DNA of 41,901 nt from a virus. The stretch spans positions 1-41,901 of the IMG/VR virus record IMGVR_UViG_3300017951_000030. The stretch is one strand, 5' to 3'. The translations under genes were made by a program, and so were the position numbers. Below the pieces are notes generated by a model. That model was not told where the DNA came from. It was given only the letters and a program-made list of their open reading frames with translations, and did not search any database. This document shows, one piece after another, positions 36,581 through 41,901 of the stretch; the stretch's first letter is position 1; each line of letters opens with the position of its first letter.

Positions 36581-36877
36581 ATGAAATTATCATTTGAAGA
36601 TCAAGTTATTCAAGACACTCATACAGAAGTAGCCGCACTATCAGATAGGCAAGTTCTACAAATTCTACACGAAACATTTAATGATCCTAGTCCATTATCT
36701 GGAGAAGATGCAAACAGGCCAGATGCATGGATGGCTACTAGAAGGGCCGATCTTAAACAACACCTTTACAATATCTATATGAATGGTATTCCAAATTTAG
36801 ATTACGACCTTTGCAGTTGTGGTTCTCTTTTGGAACTGTGCCCAGATTCATATGAGCATATGACACACGGATATTAA
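36581..36877 (+). CDS. Protein of unknown function
   Basis: 98 residues, TGGAG eight bases before the ATG. Helical first part (TEVAALSDRQVLQILHETF), then RPDAWMATRRADLKQHLYN and a C-terminal LCSCGSLLELCPDSYEH with three Cys. The Cys cluster could bind a metal, but the spacing (CxC...C) fits no motif I know. Starts an operon with 36879, ligase 30 and later small genes. Confidence 0.72.
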   Translation: MKLSFEDQVIQDTHTEVAALSDRQVLQILHETFNDPSPLSGEDANRPDAWMATRRADLKQHLYNIYMNGIPNLDYDLCSCGSLLELCPDSYEHMTHGY

Positions 36878-36878
36878 T

Positions 36879-37085
36879 ATGAGAGCTTTTAAAGAAATAA
36901 CAAAATGGCCAGATGGAACTCTTAATCACACTTATATCCTTAACGACCACGGCCATTTAGTTGGTTATAGAAATACAGTAACCAAAGAATACAAACAATT
37001 TAAAACTCCGATGAAACAGTTTTCAAAAAGTCACAGAAAATTCATCGAGTTAAAACCAGTAGAAAAATATATGGAGACAGCATGA
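36879..37085 (+). CDS. Small basic protein of unknown function
   Basis: 68 residues starting one base after the previous stop, with no clear ribosome site, so it probably depends on coupling. WPDGTLNHTYILNDHGHLVG suggests two short strands, followed by a lysine-rich helix (YKQFKTPMKQFSKSHRKF). It may bind nucleic acid. The stop overlaps the ligase start (ATGA). Confidence 0.7.
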   Translation: MRAFKEITKWPDGTLNHTYILNDHGHLVGYRNTVTKEYKQFKTPMKQFSKSHRKFIELKPVEKYMETA

Positions 37086-38347
37086 AACCTTGGGAAGTAA
37101 TTAAACACCTCGAAACTAACAACTCTAGGCTATTTAAAGAAGAGGTTGTTTCCCAACATATTGCAGATAAAGAATTCCAAACTGGAGTAAAGTTGGCCCT
37201 TAACCCATACGACACGTTCGGCGTTAAATTGATAGATACTTCTAAGAAGGACGGGCCGGGGTTAGGGGCCAACGAATTTATGTCATTAGTACTATCACTT
37301 TCTTGTAGATGCCTTACAGGTAATGCCGCGAAAGATAAGATAGAAGAGTTAATGAATAAAGCCACAATGGACGAGTGGAACTATTGGTATCGCAGAATCC
37401 TTCTTAAAGATTTAAAATGTGGTGTATCAGAAAAGACAATTAATAAAGTCGGTAAGGCAATTGGCTTTGAGATTCCGAGATTCAATTGCATGTTGGCCAC
37501 AAATGGTGAAAACAATAAACACATGAAAGGTGAATGTCTTATCGAGTACAAGTATGATGGGGTAAGAGCCATTACCATAGTTAGTAATGGTAAGGCCACT
37601 ATCTATTCTAGGAATGGTAAAGTATATTCCAACTTTCCTCATATTGAAGAAGCCTTGAGTCAGCCAGAGTACGAGGGCATGGTATTTGATGGCGAGATAA
37701 TGAGTGAGAACTTTACAAGTTTAATGAAGCAAGTTCACAGAAAAGAAGGTGCCCAAACACAAGATGCATTCCTTGCATTGTTTGATATGATTACACTAGA
37801 AGAGTTCAATAAAGGACTTTCAAATGATGGCTGTTATGATAGAAAACTAATTATGGAAGAACAGTTATCAGATTTACCTGAGTGTATTAAGTTGGTAGAT
37901 TATGAAGTTGTAGACTTAGAACAAGAGGCTGATGTATTTAAACAGATAAATAAAGATGCCATAGAAAATGGCTATGAAGGAATTATGGTAAAACCAGTAG
38001 ATGGTTTATATGAATGTAAAAGAAGTAATGCTTGGTTTAAGATCAAGCCATATATTGAAGTTACCCTTACAGTAGAAAGTATAGAAGAGGGTCAAGGAAA
38101 ATTCGAAGGAACAACAGGTGCACTAGTATGTGCAGGACACGATGAAGGCGTTGATATTAAAGTCAATGTTGGTGGTGGTCTTACCGACACTATTAGAGAT
38201 AGTATTTGGAAAGATCAGAATGCTGTATTAGGCCAGTTAGTAGAGATTAGAGCAGACTCTATATCTCAAAACCAGGACGGGACTTATTCATTAAGATTCC
38301 CGAGATTTAAAACTTTTAGAGGATTCGTCCCAGGAGAAAAATTATGA
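37082..38347 (+). CDS. gp30: ATP-dependent DNA ligase gp30
   Basis: 421 residues (T4 487). Seals nicks during replication and repair. After an N-terminal helical domain, the adenylation motif EYKYDGVRA has the nucleotide-accepting Lys157; motif III FDGEIM, motif IV ENGYEGIMVKPVDG and motif V WFKIKPY follow, then an OB domain. ATGA overlap with the preceding small gene and ATGA overlap with the next gene indicate one coupled operon. All ligase motifs are intact. Confidence 0.96.
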   Translation: MKPWEVIKHLETNNSRLFKEEVVSQHIADKEFQTGVKLALNPYDTFGVKLIDTSKKDGPGLGANEFMSLVLSLSCRCLTGNAAKDKIEELMNKATMDEWNYWYRRILLKDLKCGVSEKTINKVGKAIGFEIPRFNCMLATNGENNKHMKGECLIEYKYDGVRAITIVSNGKATIYSRNGKVYSNFPHIEEALSQPEYEGMVFDGEIMSENFTSLMKQVHRKEGAQTQDAFLALFDMITLEEFNKGLSNDGCYDRKLIMEEQLSDLPECIKLVDYEVVDLEQEADVFKQINKDAIENGYEGIMVKPVDGLYECKRSNAWFKIKPYIEVTLTVESIEEGQGKFEGTTGALVCAGHDEGVDIKVNVGGGLTDTIRDSIWKDQNAVLGQLVEIRADSISQNQDGTYSLRFPRFKTFRGFVPGEKL

Positions 38348-38571
38348 GCAGTAAATACGTTTACAAAGGCATTGACAAAGAGTCAACTATAGTATGGAAA
38401 CCAAAAGTCTATGACGATCCATTCAAATTCGATTATGAAAGAACTAAGGCCAGAATTGAGGCCGCAGAAGAAGCAGGTTATACTGATGATGTAGAAACAA
38501 TTAAGAAAAACATTAAAAGGGTAGTTGCAGATAACCCCGGCATGTTTGATGATTTCTTGGAGTTAGTATGA
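38344..38571 (+). CDS. Small charged protein after the ligase
   Basis: 75 residues, overlapping the ligase stop and the next start by ATGA. Mostly helical and charged (FDYERTKARIEAAEEAGYTD, then VETIKKNIKRVVADNPGMFD). CAGGAGAAA lies upstream within the ligase gene. Function unknown. Confidence 0.72.
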   Translation: MSSKYVYKGIDKESTIVWKPKVYDDPFKFDYERTKARIEAAEEAGYTDDVETIKKNIKRVVADNPGMFDDFLELV

Positions 38572-38738
38572 CAGAAGATACAATAGTGGGTAATGGCTGG
38601 AAAGTCTATGCCCACGAAAATAATAAACTTTTAGCAGAATATCTTTTTGCTGTTAAAGAAGAAGCAGAAAAATTTGAAGAAGATATGAAATCAAAAGGCT
38701 ACGAAACTAAATTACTGAGAGTTGAATGGACTATTTAA
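38568..38738 (+). CDS. Small protein of unknown function
   Basis: 56 residues, start overlapping the preceding TGA. GNGWKVYAHENNKLLAEYLF followed by a charged helix (KEEAEKFEEDMKSKGYETK) and a terminal strand. It looks like a small alpha/beta domain. No family recognised. Confidence 0.68.
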   Translation: MTEDTIVGNGWKVYAHENNKLLAEYLFAVKEEAEKFEEDMKSKGYETKLLRVEWTI

Positions 38739-38881
38739 TTTTTGGCCTAGTTATCTTAGGCGTAGGCTTTACATCATACAATTTAGGTATCAAAGATGGT
38801 GCTTCAAAGACAGTTGAAAAACTAATCGACTTACAAATCATCAAACTAGATGGTAAAGGTAATCTAATATCTGGCAAGTAG
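38726..38881 (+). CDS. Small membrane-anchored protein
   Basis: 51 residues, beginning inside the previous gene in another frame. The first 15 residues are hydrophobic (YLIFGLVILGVGF), so it is probably an N-terminal membrane anchor followed by a polar helix (KDGASKTVEKLIDLQ). GAGAG lies upstream as a weak ribosome site. Function unknown. Confidence 0.58.
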   Translation: MDYLIFGLVILGVGFTSYNLGIKDGASKTVEKLIDLQIIKLDGKGNLISGK

Positions 38882-38893
38882 GTCTCCTAATAT

Positions 38894-38901
38894 TATAAAT
38901 A
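38894..38901 (+). promoter_or_regulatory. T4-type late promoter upstream of 38967
   Basis: Exact TATAAATA in the intergenic gap, 21 bases upstream of an early-type promoter. Dual early and late control would suit proteins packaged in the virion. Confidence 0.55.
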
Positions 38902-38914
38902 GTTATATCGAAAC

Positions 38915-38943
38915 TTTACAAAGCGTTGGTTTTGTAGTATAAT
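38915..38943 (+). promoter_or_regulatory. Early-type promoter upstream of 38967
   Basis: TTTACA at 38915-38920, 17-base spacer, TATAAT at 38938-38943 preceded by TGTAG. Confidence 0.88.
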
Positions 38944-38966
38944 ATCTTTATATACACGGAGACAAT

Positions 38967-40427
38967 ATGATAAGATTTAAAAACAGTTTTATGACAGAAG
39001 AGCTAAGTGCTCTCTCAACTACTGACGATAATCTGAACGCAGTAAAGTTAGTACAAGCAATAGATGATGCAATTTCATCTATAGACACGGAAGTAGAATT
39101 AGACCTTAGACAAGGCAAATCAAACTCTAAAAAGATCGGCATCTCTCAATTGATGGACGATAAATCCCGAAGAAAGTTTGCAGAACTTGCAAGAGAAGTA
39201 ATAGACAAAGACCCTAATTTAGAACTTATCAAAATTAGTGGTGCAAGAGCAGAAAAAGATTATTACTTTAAACATAAAGATATGGATAGAGCAGTTTATG
39301 TAAATGCCAGACCAAAAGGTGGTCGTAGTGCACTTGGAGATGATCCTCATGAACTTATGACTGCTGCTCTTTGTCTTTTCCCTAAGAAACATAATATTAC
39401 TAATTCAGATGAAATGGATGCATTAATTCAATTAGTAAGAGGGCAATTAAAGAAAGTAAAGGGATATAAAGATAGTCAGGTTGAATCATTAGTTGGTAGT
39501 TACCCTAACCTAGCCCAAGCAGTGTCTGCTGCTAATGTTATTATCGATGCAGGATATGGTAATGCTGATATGGTTTATCTTACAGGCCAATCTTGGGACG
39601 ATGATGTAAAACAATTTAAAATGTCCAAGTATGGGATGCAAGATTTTAACTCTTCCGACTTTATTATTAAAAAGGGTAATAGTTTCCTAGGTGTTTCTCT
39701 TAAAAAGAAAAAGAGAGTTACCGAAGAGGACCCAACACTCATCAATAAATCATTTACAAAGTTACTGAATGAACCTAAACTTAAAAAGTTAAAACAGGCA
39801 GTAGAAGATGACGCAGGTAGATTTTATGTTCACGTAATCAACCTTGCTCAGAGATTAAGAAAAAGATATCCAAATGTGATGTCAGATGAATTATATGACG
39901 AGTTAAAAAAGAATCCAGCAACAGTAAAGAACTGGAAAAAATATATTAACAGAGTTCCTAATGATTTAATTAATAGAGTATTAAAAGGTAAAAGAACTTT
40001 ATTCAGAATGATGGGCGAGACAATTCTAAAGCAGTCCGAACTCTTCTCAAATATTCTAGTACAACTTATTTTTAAATCAGACCTAAAAGAACTTAAAAAA
40101 GTAAACTTTGATTTTGCTCTAGTAACAGGTATCGGCGACTACGGACCACAGAAAGGTGTAGTTGTTGAAAAGGGAGAATATAAAGATATTGATACAGTAT
40201 CAAGCAAACTAGATGATTTATTCTCACAGGGCAAACCTAACATGCAATACACTCCAGGAGCAAAACAAGCATTCGACCCTGGGTCAGGAGCAGCCAACTT
40301 GAAGTTTACTCTCTTCATTGGTAAAGTACCTATCTGTAATATTATACTCAGATATAAAGGTAACTTTTCTAGTGCTCCAAACTTTAATGCTACAATGACA
40401 AATGAATTTAAGGGGTTATACAAATGA
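38967..40427 (+). CDS. Large marine T4-like protein, possible PD-(D/E)xK nuclease fold
   Basis: 486 residues. Residues 230-246 read SDFIIKKGNSFLGVSLK: Asp231 then Ser244-x-Lys246, with an upstream helix containing Glu129 (DPHELMTAAL). This E...D...(S/E)xK order is how divergent PD-(D/E)xK nucleases look. The remainder, with a basic RLRKRYPNVMSDEL region and a C-terminal strand-rich part ending NATMTNEFKGLY, is unrecognised. The N-terminus MIRFKNSFMTEE resembles capsid-targeting peptides. It has early and late promoter motifs and overlaps the next gene by ATGA. Fold assignment is inference. Confidence 0.7.
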   Translation: MIRFKNSFMTEELSALSTTDDNLNAVKLVQAIDDAISSIDTEVELDLRQGKSNSKKIGISQLMDDKSRRKFAELAREVIDKDPNLELIKISGARAEKDYYFKHKDMDRAVYVNARPKGGRSALGDDPHELMTAALCLFPKKHNITNSDEMDALIQLVRGQLKKVKGYKDSQVESLVGSYPNLAQAVSAANVIIDAGYGNADMVYLTGQSWDDDVKQFKMSKYGMQDFNSSDFIIKKGNSFLGVSLKKKKRVTEEDPTLINKSFTKLLNEPKLKKLKQAVEDDAGRFYVHVINLAQRLRKRYPNVMSDELYDELKKNPATVKNWKKYINRVPNDLINRVLKGKRTLFRMMGETILKQSELFSNILVQLIFKSDLKELKKVNFDFALVTGIGDYGPQKGVVVEKGEYKDIDTVSSKLDDLFSQGKPNMQYTPGAKQAFDPGSGAANLKFTLFIGKVPICNIILRYKGNFSSAPNFNATMTNEFKGLYK

Positions 40428-41668
40428 TTAGATTAAAAAATTATGTACCTCTATATGAGGCAGCAAAGAATACTCACATGACACACATTGAGGATTTAAT
40501 CCTTGATGGTGGAGTTAAGGGGGCACGCCAAGCTATCCTAGCGCTTAGAAGTCTTAGGGATATGTTATCGGGAAACGCCAAAGCACCAGTGGACGTTACG
40601 GTCAAGTGGGACGGTGCCCCCGCCGTCTTTGCAGGAGAGGATCCAGAAACTGGAGAATTCTTTGTTGCAAAGAAAGGCATCTTTGCGAAGAACCCGAAAG
40701 TATATAAAAATCATGCTGACATTGATGCCGATACATCTGGTGATCTCAATAAAAAATTAAAACTAGCTTTCGATAGTTTAAAAGGGCTGGGTATTAAAGG
40801 TGTTATCCAAGGCGACTTTATGTACGATAAAGCCGATCTAAAGAAAGAAAAGATTGACGGCGAGTCTTATATTGTGTTTCATCCTAACACAATTGCATAT
40901 GCCATTCCAGCAAGTAGTTCATTAGCAAAAGAAATTACAAGAAGTAAGATTGGTATTGTTTGGCATACTTCTTATAGTGGTGCAACATTTGAAACTATGA
41001 GAGCAGAGTTTGGTAGAGAGATAGTACCAAAGTTAAAGAAATCAAAAGACGTATGGATGCAAGATGCTACATTGCCCGATCTATCTGGTACAGCAACCCT
41101 TACCGCCAAAGAAACAGCAGAGTTAAATAAAAACTTATCTAGTGCAGGTAAGATATTTAAACAGATCGCATCTACAGTATTAAAAGAAATAGAATCAAAC
41201 AAAGAATTAAATCTAGTAATAAATGTTTATAACAATAGAATGGTAAGAGAAGGCCAAAGAATTGCAGATACTAAAAAACATGCTACTGGTCTAGTAATGT
41301 TTGTTAATAATAGATATCAAAAAGAGATTGATAAAAGAACTTCTGAGAAGGGTAAACAGACACAAATAGACAAAAGGGACGAATTGTTAAAGTTTTTTAG
41401 TAAAAATAATATAAAAAACTTAAAATTAATCTTCGATTTACAGAATTTTGTAATAAATAGTAAATTAATTATTATAAATAAACTAAATAGTCTTAATAAA
41501 ATTAATACTTTTGTTAAAACTAAATCCGGGTTTAAAGTAACCAATCAAGAAGGTTTTGTTGCTATAGACCGAATGGAAGGTGGCGCTGTTAAGTTGGTAG
41601 ACAGATTAGAATTCTCCTACAATAACTTCAGTAAAGATATTATTAAAGGTTGGGATAATCCTAACTAA
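40424..41668 (+). CDS. DUF6267-like protein, ligase-superfamily nucleotidyltransferase fold
   Basis: 414 residues. VTVKWDGAPAVFAG has the KxDG adenylation motif (Lys61). IKGVIQGDFMYD at 125-135 fits motif III, QEGFVAID (Glu376) motif IV and GAVKLVDR (Lys390) motif V of ATP-dependent DNA/RNA ligases and capping enzymes, in the right order, although 240 residues separate III and IV. I recall this family as widespread in T4-like phages and of unknown function. The N-terminus MIRLKNYVPLYEAAK is capsid-targeting-like, with LYE as a possible gp21 site. Start overlaps the previous stop (ATGA). Confidence 0.78.
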   Translation: MIRLKNYVPLYEAAKNTHMTHIEDLILDGGVKGARQAILALRSLRDMLSGNAKAPVDVTVKWDGAPAVFAGEDPETGEFFVAKKGIFAKNPKVYKNHADIDADTSGDLNKKLKLAFDSLKGLGIKGVIQGDFMYDKADLKKEKIDGESYIVFHPNTIAYAIPASSSLAKEITRSKIGIVWHTSYSGATFETMRAEFGREIVPKLKKSKDVWMQDATLPDLSGTATLTAKETAELNKNLSSAGKIFKQIASTVLKEIESNKELNLVINVYNNRMVREGQRIADTKKHATGLVMFVNNRYQKEIDKRTSEKGKQTQIDKRDELLKFFSKNNIKNLKLIFDLQNFVINSKLIIINKLNSLNKINTFVKTKSGFKVTNQEGFVAIDRMEGGAVKLVDRLEFSYNNFSKDIIKGWDNPN

Positions 41669-41683
41669 TGGGACCAGGGATAA

Positions 41684-41901
41684 ATGAAAATAAAAAACTT
41701 TAGCGACTATATAGTCGAATCATCAAAAGAAATCACAATAGTATTCGGACGATTTAATCCGCCTACTATTGGTCACGAAAAACTTTTTGAAACTCTTAAA
41801 AAGGTATCACGTGGTGGGTCATATAGAATATATGCATCACAATCAAGTGACCCTAAAAAGAATCCTCTTAAATTCAAAGATAAAATTAAATTCCTAAGAA
41901 A
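41684..41901 (+). CDS. Nucleotidyltransferase (HIGH-family), 3' truncated
   Basis: 72 residues before the window ends. VFGRFNPPTIGHEKL holds the TxGH form of the cytidylyltransferase/adenylyltransferase motif (His31), followed by YRIYASQSSDPKKNPL, typical of NMN- or pantetheine-phosphate-adenylyltransferase-like phage proteins. The N-terminus MKIKNFSDYIVESSK matches the capsid-targeting-like pattern of the two preceding proteins; IVE is a possible gp21 site. AGGGA is three bases upstream of the ATG; the ATG at 41668 leads to an early stop. Confidence 0.85.
   Translation, partial: MKIKNFSDYIVESSKEITIVFGRFNPPTIGHEKLFETLKKVSRGGSYRIYASQSSDPKKNPLKFKDKIKFLR

Noticed and set aside
1-41901. CRISPR array, insertion sequence or attachment site
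   Set aside because: No regularly spaced repeats, transposase, integrase or tRNA-end duplication seen on reading both strands; the longest repeat found is the 38-base promoter block.

Overview
The window is 41.9 kb of an AT-rich, almost entirely plus-strand, densely packed genome that is clearly a T4-like myovirus. It carries virion genes 18-19-20-67-68-21-22-23 in T4 order, the T4 recombination and replication set (uvsW, uvsY, 46, 47, 45, 44, 62, regA, 43, uvsX, 41, 30) and the late sigma factor gene 55. Several genes are typical of marine T4-like phages: an hsp20, thyX, a CobS-like AAA+ ATPase beside a CobT-like VWA protein, a MazG-like pyrophosphohydrolase, DUF2693 and Sm-like proteins, and a ribosomal protein bS21. 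The low GC together with bS21 suggests a marine myovirus of the SAR11 (pelagiphage) type, but the host cannot be proved from this window. No integrase, transposase or CRISPR array is visible.

Layout. 1-6.8 kb: tail sheath (partial), tail tube, portal, prohead core, protease, scaffold, major capsid protein and a second tail-tube-like protein, served by TATAAATA late promoters and a strong terminator after gene 23. 6.8-12.9 kb: uvsY, uvsW, a small Sm-like protein, gene 55 and genes 47/46. 12.9-17.1 kb: tRNA-Arg, a small gene, the metallopeptidase-VWA/AAA+ pair and a DUF3310-like protein. 17.1-23.7 kb: gene 45, a late-promoter insert, DUF2693, 44, 62, regA, a late-promoter hsp20 insert and DNA polymerase 43. 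23.7-32.1 kb: accessory region with an Sm-like protein, MazG-like enzyme, two GREB1/TAGT-like glycosyltransferases around a small partner gene, a primase-polymerase-like protein, UDP-glucose dehydrogenase, an SDR sugar-nucleotide enzyme, a secreted SleB-like cell wall hydrolase, SNase and GIY-YIG nucleases and a cytidylyltransferase. 32.1-36.1 kb: bS21, uvsX, helicase 41, a membrane protein, thyX and tRNA-Ala. 36.1-41.9 kb: small unknown genes, DNA ligase 30, then three proteins with similar N-termini, two of which look like a divergent nuclease and a divergent ligase-family nucleotidyltransferase.

Expression logic. Two promoter classes stand out. Fifteen sites have TTTAC(A/T), a spacer of 17 (once 18) and TATAAT, usually with GTAG just before the -10; they look like early sigma-70 promoters, and one of them points to the minus strand. 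The second class is the exact T4 late motif TATAAATA, which gp55 encoded here should recognise together with the gp45 clamp. Several early promoters follow short AT-rich hairpins, resembling mobile 'promoter early stem-loop' cassettes. Many genes overlap by ATGA or TAATG, implying translational coupling.

Most interesting: a possible sugar-hypermodification module (two TAGT-like transferases with UDP-sugar enzymes), capsid-targeting-like N-termini on unrelated enzymes, a ligase-fold family of unknown function, a metallopeptidase-VWA/AAA+ machine, and an isolated antisense promoter beside gene 55.
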